NCBI RefSeq assembly: GCF_011075055.1
Contig: NW_025401106.1
Span: 248,001 to 312,000 of the forward strand
DNA: 64,000 nucleotides
DNA from: Mangifera indica
Taxonomy: Eukaryota; Streptophyta; Magnoliopsida; Sapindales; Anacardiaceae
Direction of reading: 5' to 3'
The first letter of the stretch is position 1. Each line of letters starts with the position of its first letter. Position numbers and translations under genes: made by a program. Shown here piece after piece: positions 11,401-22,426 of the stretch. The notes beneath the pieces were generated by a model. It was given only the letters and a program-made list of their open reading frames with translations. It did no database searches and was not told the DNA's origin.

Positions 11401-12320
11401 TTCTTGCCAAAATCCTTCATAATTATGAAGAAGAACAAGATGAAAGCCTCTAAAAAAGGTTATTGATGATGGAAACTATTATAAAGTTGCCTAACTATGT
11501 AGACGACAACATAAACTCTGACTGGAGGGGTTTCAAGTAAAAAACACCAATAGTACATTTTAAGATTCTTACCACTAGATTGTATGTAGTATGGATTCAT
11601 CACCAAGCTAAGTATAGTGTGACATATCACTAAGTTATGTGCAAGGTGATGTAGCCACTGAGTTATATGGGATATGACAGTGAAAACAATAGGTTTAGTC
11701 TATGTGACCTCAACCTTAAGCTTAACCAGCATGTGTATAGGGTACATTATTTAGTTGGCATCGAGGATGTTGCATGTTTTCACCAAACATCAAGGATAAC
11801 ACTGATAATGAGAATTAAGCACAAGATGTTGAGACAATCATTTGGGTATCTAGGGTGTTGGGGAAACATTTGGAATACCATAACATTGATATTCATATGA
11901 TATTTAAGAGATATTATGTTATGTACTAACCTACCTATTGAGTTTGTTTCACTTACTGTGTTTCATTGTGATTTTACAGGTAGATTTATAGAGTAATAAG
12001 GCGGTGGTGGAGGTAGCAATTTAGTTTGAGACATTGCATGATGGATAAGGGCATTTTCTTCATATTCATGATTGGATTTCATTTATGTGTTAAGACTTGT
12101 TTATGCAAATTTATGTATTTGAGTTCATTTATGCACATTGGGGTTTGTTAAGTAATTAACTACACTTTTGGGGTTTTGGTTATTTGTACTGATTTTCATG
12201 CATTTAATTATTTGTTTATTCATTTATACATTATTGCAAATGTTTTGAAAAAGTTTAAAGTAATGCTCTTTTTGGGTACATCTTCCAGATAAGAGTATGT
12301 ATCTGAGAAGAGGCGTTTCA
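8496..12320 (+). repeat. 5' LTR of the Ty3/gypsy element, with nested solo LTR
   Basis: It starts TGTAGAACCC and ends GGCGTTTCA just before the primer site. Removing the nested 1592-bp insertion and one TSD copy leaves about 2.23 kb, close to the 2.02-kb 3' LTR. Much of the difference is a stretch near 9260-9400 missing from the 3' copy. By eye about one position in five or six differs between the two LTRs over the first 100 bases, mostly transitions, indicating an old insertion. Confidence 0.85.
9828..11419 (+). mobile_element. Copia-type solo LTR nested in the 5' LTR
   Basis: The sequence begins TGTTAGAATATGCC and ends ATCCTTCA (TG...CA), flanked by identical pentamers TAATT (9823-9827 and 11420-11424). 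The 3' LTR of the host element lacks this segment: its AAGGATAATTATGAATAAG is continuous across the insertion point. No internal domain is present, so this is a solo LTR left by LTR-LTR recombination. A second, partial copy lies at 47044-47640. Assignment to Copia rests on the TGTTAGAAT start and general resemblance, so the superfamily is less certain than the structure. Confidence 0.9.
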
Positions 12321-12324
12321 TTTT

Positions 12325-12340
12325 TAGTATCAGAGTATGG
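12325..12340 (+). other. Primer-binding site, initiator-Met tRNA type
   Basis: TAGTATCAGAGTATGG lies four bases after the 5' LTR. It resembles the common plant motif TGGTATCAGAGC, complementary to the 3' end of initiator methionine tRNA, with a few mismatches. Confidence 0.8.
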
Positions 12341-12529
12341 TCCTAGGAACCCAAAAGTGTTAAGTGTCTTTGTGTGTGTATAAGTGTCTAGGTAGCCCCT
12401 ATATAATGCTAACTGCTTTTGTGCACTGACCGTTATAAGTATAATATAACTTGCATTTGAATAGTAGTATATGTATGCCTGAGCAATATGTGCTATTTCA
12501 GGATAGGGAGATCTAAGAAACTCATGGTT

Positions 12530-15500
12530 AATGAGTAAAAGGTTTCTACCTTAGAGGGCAGTCAAGGGGAGACAAAAAGGTAAGCATCCAATGCAGTTTT
12601 AGTGCCACAGATTAATACCTCAGTGATTAGACAGGTTGTTTAATAGATTCTCTAATAGAATCAGGAGACTTCTAAAAGTTTGGGATATCTGATTGTTGAG
12701 CACCTACTAGTGGCAAACATCAACCTCTAGAGTTCCATGGTATAGGGAAAAGATTAATGTTAGTTAAGGATTAATTAAAGGTCGTTGATGAGGTAATGAA
12801 GCTTTTTGAGATGACGAACCATGAAAGGGTCTGATATATTAGTTACCTGATAAAAGTTTATGCCAAGGTTTAGTGGTGAGTACTCCAAGACACCCGTTGA
12901 ATGGATATGATGGCATGGGCTGAGTTTAGAAAGGCTTTTGAGAGGCATTTTTTAAGAGCTAATAAATTATATGTTTGATCACAAGAATATGATGGTTAAT
13001 GAGGCTAGAATATATGACGGTTAAGGAATTCTCTACCAAATTAAATAAATTAGCCCGATATGCTTTAGATGTGGCTAGTACTAATAAAGGAAAGATAAAG
13101 ATCTTCATCAATGGGCTCTAAGCAAACATTAAAAAAGATGTAATAATAAAGGATAACCTTCTTAAGACTTACACAAAGACAGTAGGTAGAACCTAGAGAT
13201 AAGGGCTAAGGATGGCCCAGGAGAAAGGTATGTCAGAGTAACCTAGATATATAGCCTTAGCCCTAAGATATGAGTAGGTATGTCAAATAACAGTTAGGAT
13301 TCTTGATGAAAAAAAAGTTTCCAATCTAGAGGTCTAGGAAAAATTAGAAGAACAGGAGGTTAAAGTGACATGAGAGGCCACGATAATAAACCAACCAAGG
13401 CATGATGATCTTCTTTCCTATCTTAGGTGTGGCCATAAACACATAAGAGATTGCATAAGGTAAAAACTGTTCTAATGATGCAAATAGTCAGGTCATTTTA
13501 CTTGAGAGTGCACTATAGTGGTACCAACCCCTAGTTAATTAGAACGTTGGGAGAGGTCAAGCTAGAGTTTTTACCACCACATAGGCATAAGTTAAGGCTA
13601 ACTTATCTGTTGTGACAAGTTAGTTGACTTTTCATTATTGTCATTTATATGTACTAACTGATTCTGGTGCCATTCACAATTTTATTGCTCGTGCACAAGT
13701 TAGAGCCTATATCTGTTGATAGTGTATGCATTGAATTGTTTAATGGAAACAAGATTACTATAATCAAATGTTATTGGGTAAGACAGTAACTTAAAGGGGC
13801 ATAAATATAACAGTTGATCAGATTGTGTTTGACATGCTCGATTTTGATATATTCTTACATATGGATTTCTTAAGTCAACATGGAGCCAAAAATTGACTAC
13901 ACAAAGAAGAAAGTCTAGTTCCATCTAGATGATCATGAGAAGTTCACCTTTGGTGAAGAGCGAGTACTAAGTTTGAAGATTAGTAGCATTAAAGCTAGGA
14001 AATTATTCAGTAAGGGTTTAACTGGTTATTTGGCACATGTTGTGAGTAAAGTTGACAATTCAGTCCTAAGTTTGTAATGCATTCCTTTTGTGTGTAAACT
14101 TTAAGATGTGTTTCCTGATATATTGTTAGGGTTGACATTTAAGAGAGAGTTATAGTTTAGTATTTACTTGGCTCCTTAGATGATCTCTATCTATAAAATA
14201 GCATATAAATTGACCTTAACCAAGTTACAAGAATTAACGAAACAGTTACAGGAGCTCTTAGATAATGGTTTTTATTGGGCTAAGTCATTCACCATGAGGC
14301 ATACCAATCCTTTTATGAAAAAAAAAAAAAGATCGATCAATATGGATGTGTGTTGATTATAGGGAGCTAAATAAGATGACGGTTAAGAGTAAGTATCCAT
14401 TGATAAGGATTAATGATCTATTTGACTAATTGAAAAATGTTTATGTATTTTCAAATATTGACTTGAGGTTAGGGTATCATCAAGTCCGGATGACTAAGAG
14501 AGATATTTCAAAGACTACATTTGGGATCAGATATGGACACTATAACTTTATGGTAATGCCTTTTAGATTGACTAATGCATTTATAGTCTTTATGGACTTA
14601 ATGAATAGAATGTTCTAGGATTATCTTAACAGATTCATCATAGTGTTTATTAATAATATTTTGGTGTACTCCAAGACTCAAAAGGAGCATGAGTAACACC
14701 TAAGATTTATGTTATAGAGATTATGTCAAAAGCAATTTTATGCTAAATTTTCTAAGTGTGAGTTTGGTTGGATCAAGCTGCATTTTGAGGACATGTAATG
14801 TTAGCTGATGGTATCTCATTAAACCCATGTAAGGTCGAGGCCATGTTAAATTGGCAAAGACCCAAGACAACTAAAGAGTTTAAAAGTTTTTTGAGATTGG
14901 CAGGATACTATAAATGGTTTGTAGAGGGTTTGGTTAAATTAGCCCTATTATTGACTAAGTTAACTAGAAATAATATTCCTTTCTAGTGGTATGAGGCTTG
15001 TGAAAAGAGTTTTCAAGAGTTAAAAGTATAAATTAACTTTTGGATTGGTTTTGGCATTGCCATCTAAGGGTGAGGAATATGATTTGTATATGGATGTTTC
15101 TCATCATAGTTTGGGAGCTATATTGATGAAAAAAGGCAAAGTGATTACATATGCCTCTTCATAGCTTAAAGAGTATAAGATTCAATACCCCACTTGTGAC
15201 CTATAATTGGTAGTAGTTATGTTTACTCTAAAAATTTTGCAGCATTATCTGTGTGGAGTAAAGTGCAATGTTTATATAGATTATAAAAGTTTGAAGTACT
15301 TTTTTAGTTAGAAAAAACTGAACATGAGACAAAGAAGGTGGTTGAAATTAGTAAAGGACTATGATTGTGATATCAGATGCTACCTAAGAAAGGCTAATGT
15401 GATAACAGATGCTCTAAGTAGGAAAATTGGTATATCCCAGATTACTGTCTATAAGGAGTTGCAATAAGATTTTGTGATGGAACAAATTGAGTTAATTACT

Positions 15501-16975
15501 AGATTGATAGCTAGATTGAGGATTCAATCGACTCTTATTGATAGGATCTATATTGCACAACTCGTAGATGAGTGGTGTATTCAGATGAGACAGAGGATTG
15601 TTGAGGGTATTCGGTTTAAGCTTGTTTTGGTCAATGATATGGTGAGGTTTCATAATCGAGTCTGTGTTCCCAGTAATGATAAGTTAAGGCATAAGACTCT
15701 TACATAGGTATATGGTTCTCTTTACACTGTTTATATTTAAAGTGTAAAGATATCTCAGGACCTGAGTAAATCATTTTGGTAAATTGACATTAAAAATGAT
15801 GTTGCTAATTTTTTTGCTAAATGTTTGGTGTGTCAATAGGTTAAAGGTAAACATCAAAGACCATCGAGGTTATTATAGTGTCTGAGTATTTTTAAGTGAA
15901 AATGAAAGTACATCTCTATGAATTTTGTGGTTGGATTTCCAAGGTTCACAAGTAGATTTAATGCATTATGTATGATTATGGATTATTTGAACAAGTTGAT
16001 TCATTTCTATCCCAATTAAGGATAGCACGAGTTTCGATCAATTAGGTCAAATCTATGTTAGAAGGATTATGAGACTCTATAGGATGCTTAAGACTATAGT
16101 GTCCAACAAAGATATGAGATTTGTTTCAACATTTTGATAGAGTTTAGAGAGATTTATGGGTACTAGATTGGCATTCAACACCATTTATTATCCTCAGACA
16201 GATAGGTAGACTAAGAAGGGTAAACTGGGTGATCAAAGACATGTTAAGAGTATGTTACATGAATCAAGAAGCGAGTTGGATTGATGTGTTGCCTTTGATG
16301 GAGTTCTCATATAATAATAGTTATTAGACAACTATTTAGATAGCTCTGTATGAGACACTTTATAGGAGAAAGTACAAATCATCACTCCATTGGGATAAGA
16401 TTACAAAGAGGGATGCTTTAGAGTAAACCTTGACACAAAAAATGACCTAGAAACGATCAAAAATGTAAAATTGATCAAATAAAAGGTGAAATAGATCCAT
16501 TATCGTCAAAATAATTATGCAGATTAAAGGAGACAAGATCTGGAGTTTAATATGGGTAATATGGTATTCGTGAGAGTAGCCCTCAACTGTCATGTTATGA
16601 GATTCAAACAAAAAGGAAAACTTACTTTAAAGTTCGTGAGATCTTTCAAAATTATGAATTGTATAAGTAAGGTTTCCTACTAGCTTATGTTACCAATAAG
16701 TATGGAAAGGATTTGTGATATGTTACAGACGGCATTGTTACGTAAGTACATCAGCGACTCGAGTCATGTGTTGAGGATTGAAGACATGGAGTTTAAAGAC
16801 AACTTGGTTTATGAGGAATGTCCGGATCAAATATTGGATTGTTAGGTTAAACAGCTAAAAAACAAGTAGATTCCTTTGGTTAAGGTTCTTTGGAGGAGTC
16901 ATCAAGTTCAAAGGGTCATATAGAAGGTTAAATAAGACATAAGGCAAAAATTCTTATAACTGTTTGAATGAATTT
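12530..16975 (+). pseudogene. Degenerate gag-pol of Ty3/gypsy
   Basis: Relics appear in order across several frames. A damaged zinc knuckle (CGHKHIRDC, first Cys lost) lies near 13425. A retropepsin active site with DSGA starts at 13660. Reverse transcriptase occupies about 14200-14690 with LGYHQVRM and VMPF landmarks. RNase H lies at about 15040-15425, ending DALSRK. The integrase core spans roughly 15700-16400 with a FAKCLVCQ-type end to its zinc region and NFVVGFPR. The C-terminal tail lies at about 16725-16970 with IPLVKVLW. The RT catalytic box reads FINN instead of F/Y-I-D-D (14646-14657), removing both catalytic aspartates. Many TAG/TAA/TGA codons sit where family members have Gln, Arg or Trp. 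Confidence 0.9.
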
Positions 16976-16993
16976 CAGGGATAAAATTCTTTT

Positions 16994-17006
16994 AAGGGGG
17001 GAGAAA
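16994..17006 (+). other. Polypurine tract
   Basis: AAGGGGGGAGAAA directly precedes the 3' LTR, the expected priming site for plus-strand DNA synthesis. Confidence 0.85.
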
Positions 17007-19028
17007 TGTGGCACCTACAGGTATACTTAAAGGTTTTTTAGTCTTTTGGCCTTGCTTGTATTTAATTATACTTAAATATTCAAATATGTTAAAATCAAGA
17101 TGCACGACCGTCTAGGGTTGTCGTACGCCTGTGTAAGTTATGGTAAAGGGCAAAATGGCCTTTTTCTATGTGATATGCATAATTTGGCTAAGTATGGAAG
17201 ACATGCATGACCGTGTATGAATAGTACACACCGTGTTTAGTTAGTGCATTTGAACTTTTGGATAAGAAGCAATTTTGTAAGGATTTCAAAAACTATCATT
17301 ATTATATAATGACAGACATGACCGTGTATGAACAGTAGACGCTTATGTATCACTAATTATAACAAAAATAAAAAACAAACTCAAATGCATTTTGGTGGAC
17401 ATCCACACCATATTCTCCAAAAATAAAGAGTTTAAGAGGTTGAAACAACTCTTTAGAGCTAAGGTATGCCATGGGAATCCGAAGATTAGCCTTGCCATGC
17501 GAAGACCCACTATAGTTTATTGAAGAGAGGTAAGTAGGCGCCCTTTCTCCTCCTATAATCTGTAATTTTTTTTATTCTATGATCAAATTGAATTGTCTTG
17601 AACGTGTTATTGATTAATCATTGATGTAGGGTGAGAATTGAATGTTAAGGGTAGTTCACCAATTTGGTTGTTTATATATGTGTGTTTTTATGTTGAAAAT
17701 ATACTTATTTTATTTGGTTTCATATGTATATTGACTTGTTGTTAAAAATGTTCATTTAGGTGGTATCAAAATCTATATAAAGTATACACATGGGTTAGAT
17801 AGAATGTTATTCTAGAAGTGTATATTAGATAAGGAGGACTAGAAATTATAAGAAAATAGAAGATGTATTTTTACGTATCATGCTACACGCTCATGTGTCA
17901 CTTAACACACGGTCATCTACTTTTGGGGAAATCTTCCCCATGTAGGTTAATGTCATGGGTGTGTGAAATTAGGGTTAGATACATGCCCATGTAGTATAAG
18001 ACACTCGATTGTGTATCCTAACCTAATTTGTGCACTCGTGTTTGATGTACACATGGCTATGTACCAAGAGAGAGTAACCTTTGTGTAACTTTGGAAAAAA
18101 ATAGAATTTAAAGATTATGAATATAGGAGTTTATGCTTACAGATAGTGTAATGACTATTTTACCCCTAAAAAGGATAATTATGAATAAGAATAAGATGAA
18201 AAACCCTAATAAAGGCTATTGATAATGAAAACCATTATGGAGGTGTATGACTATATGGACGACGACGTGAATCCCGACCAAAGGGGTTTGAAGTCGAAAA
18301 TACTAACGATGCACTATAAAATTCTTAGTACAGGCTATGTATGGTGTGTGTATCATTAGGCTTAATACAGTGTAGATTCATCATTGAGCTAAACATGTAC
18401 AGGTTACATCATTTTGTTGACATCGGGGATATCACGTGCTTTCACCAAATATTGATGATGTCTTTTATATGGTTAAATTTGAGCCATTTAGGGATGACAC
18501 TGATAATAGGAATTAGGCACAGTGTTGAGACAATCAAATAGGCATCTGAGGTGATAGGAAAACATCCGAAATACCATAACATTGATATTCATGGGAAATT
18601 TAAAGAACATTTTTATGATAATATGTTATGTGTTTATCTACTTATTGAGTGTTTTTCACTCATTATGTTGACTTGTGATTTTACAGGCAAACTTATGGCA
18701 TAGCGGGGCGTAATATAGGCAACAGTTTAGCTTGAGACGTTGCATGATAGGTAAAAGCATTCTCATCATATTCATGATTGGATTTCAATTATGTATTGAG
18801 ACTTGTTTATGCATATTTATGTATTGGAGTTCATTTATATGCATTTGGGTTTCTTAAGTAATAAACAACACTTTTGGGGCTTATGGTTATTTGTATTGGT
18901 TACCATGTATTTAATTATCTGTTTATTCATTTATACATTGTTGCAAATGTTTTGAAAAAGGTTAAAGTAACACATCTCTTTAGATAAATATGTCGGGTAA
19001 AGGTATGTATCTAGGAAATGTTATTACA
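17007..19028 (+). repeat. 3' LTR of the Ty3/gypsy element
   Basis: It starts TGTGGCACCTACAGG and ends GTTATTACA, 2022 bp. Collinear with the 5' LTR, including GCATAATTTGGCTAAGTATG and GTGATTTTACAGG. It lacks the nested solo LTR and about 130 bp present in the 5' copy. Confidence 0.85.
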
Positions 19029-19383
19029 TAAATTTCACAAACCTCACAAATTTATGCTCAATATCCTTATGATCATTGTCTTTCACATTATCCCATTCAT
19101 CATCTTCTAGGACACTTTGTGGCTATGCCTAGTGTTATGTCAAATCATCCTTCAAATGTTCTTCCTTAACCTGCTCTTCTTTAAAGACGTGTCAATTTTC
19201 CTACTACCAACATCATATAGTGAACATCAATATCATCTCGAAGCTTATAAGGCTGCTCATGCAACAACATTTCATTGTCCATAGATACATAGACATTTGA
19301 TCACCTTTGATTAATTTTGAGACGATAGCAAATTTTCTCAAAAAATCGTCTGAAATCAGCTCTTGCATCAACCATTATTATTC
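19029..19383 (-). pseudogene. Possible transposon ORF remnant (left of insertion point)
   Basis: On the minus strand one frame reads protein-like stretches (for example MLLHEQPYKLRDDIDVHYMM) broken by a few stops. It lies between two LTR insertions. Together with 8270-8495 and perhaps 21446-21543 it may be one minus-strand transposase-like gene cut into pieces. The MURA-like N-terminal domain is only a guess from the LRDD-type pattern. Confidence 0.25.
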
Positions 19384-21445
19384 TATAGCAACTACAAGTC
19401 TATATAAGTGTATTTTGGTCTTTTGCTCTTTTGAATATGTTTATTTATTGTTTATGTGATTTTTGAGGTTACACGACCATATGGGTAGGCCACACGCCTG
19501 TGAAATTATCATTTTCACCTTTTTTCTTCTAGTCAAACAGATAGTTGGAAAGGGAATCTGAGAATTTAAAACCAAGAGATGCTACGAGGCACTAGGAAAC
19601 TATCCTTGTCACGTGAAGACTGCACAAATACTGGAGGAGAGGTAAGTACAATACTTGATTCTTTTGGCTCTTTTGAATCTTCTTGCTATGAAATTTTGAT
19701 ATATAATTAACAAGGTGATTTTGTGAAAGGTGTTATTAAGGAATTATTGTTAGTAATGATACATAAGTATATTAAAACTATGAATATGACTATTTTTCAA
19801 TTAGGTATAGGAATTGATCTTTGAAGATCTAGGCAGTGACTTATGATTACTTGATGACCAAAATTGGTACTGATATATCTCCTTATTTATGAAGTAAGCT
19901 AGTTATTTATGACGGTTGATATTAGTTATGTTAGAAATTGATTTAGTGACTTATATTACCAAGAGAATTGGTCGTGGTTTATTATGTTGGTTTGATATTG
20001 TTGGATTTAGTTGTGGTGTATTGAGAATCAAAAACATGTTTTGGATGTCTAGCAATATTGTAGAATTACTTAAGGTTTGTGGTTGGTAATTTAAATGACT
20101 AGAAAACACATAGGAACTTAGGATGAATTCTGCAAAAAACACACTACACAATTGTGTATGTTTGCATATACATGCATGTATAATTAGGTGAAATCAGTCT
20201 TTATGTCAAGAGAATACACGAGCTTGTTAATTTAGGAATAGCTACACGCCTTTGTGGTATAAGACACACAATTGTGTATACCACCGTAGATTACATGCCC
20301 ATGTTAGCCAATTGCATGGCCATTCAGTTAGGATTCATACCCCCCCATGTATAAGTGGGGAAACTAGAAAAGAATGTAGGTGAAATTAGTAATGCTTATG
20401 TATGATTATGGTATTAACAATTTTACCCTTATAAGGGATGAATAAGAGGAAAACCAATGTTAAGGCACTAACGAAGGCAATATGATATGAAACTATTACG
20501 AGTGTGTCTGATTGTGTGTAAGATAACACGAGGGGATTTTTGGGATGTTCGACTATGTGAACGAATGATACAAACCTAAATCAGAGCAATTTTAAGTCAA
20601 TAACTGAAATAATGTATCATTTTATTCTCATCACCAAGTTGTGTAGTGTGGTTATTTCACCAAGCTTAGTGTTGCAAGGACTCATCATTAAGTTGCTTAT
20701 AGTGTGACCTACCATCGTGCTTATGTTGTATGGTCTTGCCACCGAGCTATATGCAATATGGTTGTAAGAGCATTGAGGTTAGTATGTGTGACTGTCTTTG
20801 TGACCTTAGCTTGAAGCCCGAAAGACATAAGTACATGATACATCATATAAATGATATTTAGGATGTCACATGCTTTCACTAGGCGTCTGAAACGCCGATA
20901 TATATAGTTTAGTATTAGTCATCGAGGATGACATAGATAATCAAGTTTGAGCATGAGGTGCCAATGTATATAGATGAGCATTTTAGATACTGGTAAAATA
21001 TCCAAAATATCACAACTAATTAGATATGGAACACCTTTAGTTATAATATTATTTTATTATTTTGTGGATAGTATTGAATGTGTTTCACTCATTGTGTTCC
21101 TTTTTTATTTTGCAAGTAAGATCGTGGAGCAACGGGGTGGCTCGAGAGTTGCATGAGCAATAATTATTTTCATCATTTGAACTCTCTAATTTTAATCATG
21201 TTTATCTACGTATGGATTTTTTTATTTAGACCATTATGCACTTGGGTATTAGTAAACCTGGACTGTAGACACATGGTTTGGATTAGATTAGTTGACATTT
21301 ATTTAATACATTTTGGGATTGTGGACATTTAATTATACTACTCATTAATTTTATTGTTGTGTTGGTTTGAGAGATGTTTCAAGTTGATAGGTCTTTTCTG
21401 GTACATATTTCAGGTAGAGGCATATATTTGGAAAGAGGTATTACA
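19384..21445 (+). mobile_element. Solo LTR related to the neighbouring Ty3/gypsy LTRs
   Basis: The segment begins TATAGCAACTACAAG, like the TGTGGCACCTACAGG start of the 3' LTR, shares GTATTTTGGTCTTTTG and the TGTGATTTTACAGG-like region, and ends AGGTATTACA. Its length of 2062 bp matches the LTR. Flanking pentamers TATTC (19379-19383) and AATTC (21446-21450) match in four of five positions. No internal region is present. The sequence is diverged from both LTRs of the full element. Confidence 0.75.
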
Positions 21446-21543
21446 AATTCTTTCATCCACACTGTAACATTTCTTTCTAGAAGTATCGCCTTCTAAAGGA
21501 AGATGTCACTAAATTGACTATTCTGACCATGTATTTAATTAAA

Positions 21544-22401
21544 GGGAAAAGGATTATTTCCCACCCAAATTTTAGGCCATTCTTAAACCTACACTCATAG
21601 GAGATGAAAAACCTTAATTTTTACCTATAGCCAAACTTCTGTTAAAGTGAGGGGTAAAATAGTAATTTTATTGTTTATATTAAAAAATTATAAAGTTTGT
21701 TACTCCACATCCCCCCCCCCCTCAAAAGTTTTAGAAACTAATATTTCACCTTTATCTAAAGTTTTTAAACTTTAAAAACTAATATTTTCACCCCTAAACC
21801 TAGGATTTTCATATTTTTTAAAACTCAGCTGCCCCCTATAACTTTCAAAAATAGCAGTTTCATCTCTATTCTTCAACTTTATCTTTTGACATCGTCTCTG
21901 GCATCGTCTCTAACCTTTTCCTTCTACTAATACGATGATGGTGGTACGATAAGGAGATGAAGTCTCGTCGTTATCCTTCATCGCTTGTTGCATCATCCAG
22001 ACGCGACTCCTTCGTCTGTTCTTTTAGATTTGGATGATGCTTTATCATCCAGATCTAGATGACAGAGTAATCCTTTGTCGTCCTTTATAGTCAGAGATAG
22101 GAGATTGGTGGAATGCGTCAGTCATCGGTGGTGGGCGGAGAAAGAAACAAACCCTAAGGGTTAAATCTAAACTTTTCAAACTTTGAAGATAGGTTGAGGT
22201 GTTAGTTTTTAAAACTTGGCAGGGGAAAATGATAAAATTTTAAAGTTGTAAAGTTTATAAGTAAAATGACGATTTTACCCTTATCTCTAACTAAAATTTT
22301 GGATGACAGTTTGGCCATGGGTAAAAATTGGGGTTTTTCATCTCCTATGGATATAGGTTTGAGAATGACCTAAAATTTGGGTGGAAAATAGTCCTTTTCC
22401 C
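21544..22401. mobile_element. Non-autonomous MULE with perfect 9-bp target duplication
   Basis: Inverted ends GGGAAAAGGATTATTTCC and GGGAAAAGGACTATTTTC continue inward with CACCCAAATTTTAGG on both sides. Identical TTAATTAAA copies flank the element (21535-21543 and 22402-22410). The interior has the same layout as the MULE at 2226-3129: a C-run, AAACTAATATTTCACC, CTAGG, then a GATGA/TCATC-rich centre. No transposase frame is present. Confidence 0.9.
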
Positions 22402-22426
22402 TTAATTAAATAAACAAATAGACACG

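Larger units (their letters stand above)
8496..19028 (+). mobile_element. Ty3/gypsy LTR retrotransposon, complete structure, inactive
   Basis: The order is 5' LTR (8496-12320), tRNA-iMet-type primer site (12325-12340), gag-pol relics, polypurine tract (16994-17006) and 3' LTR (17007-19028). Both LTRs start TGT and end in CA. The pol order protease, RT, RNase H, integrase is that of Ty3/gypsy. LTRs near 2 kb starting TGTRRCACC and a pol tail with an IPLVKVLWR-type motif suggest a Tekay/Del-like chromovirus, by recall of the family. Flanking pentamers (CAACT left, TAAAT right) match at only three of five positions. Stops and frameshifts are scattered throughout, so the element is dead. Confidence 0.9.

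Noticed and set aside
12500..13500. Intact gag gene
   Set aside because: Only scattered gag-like phrases and a damaged zinc knuckle remain, in changing frames with many stops.
8496..19028. Clean 5-bp target duplication for the Ty3/gypsy element
   Set aside because: CAACT and TAAAT agree at three of five positions only, so I report it as unproven.
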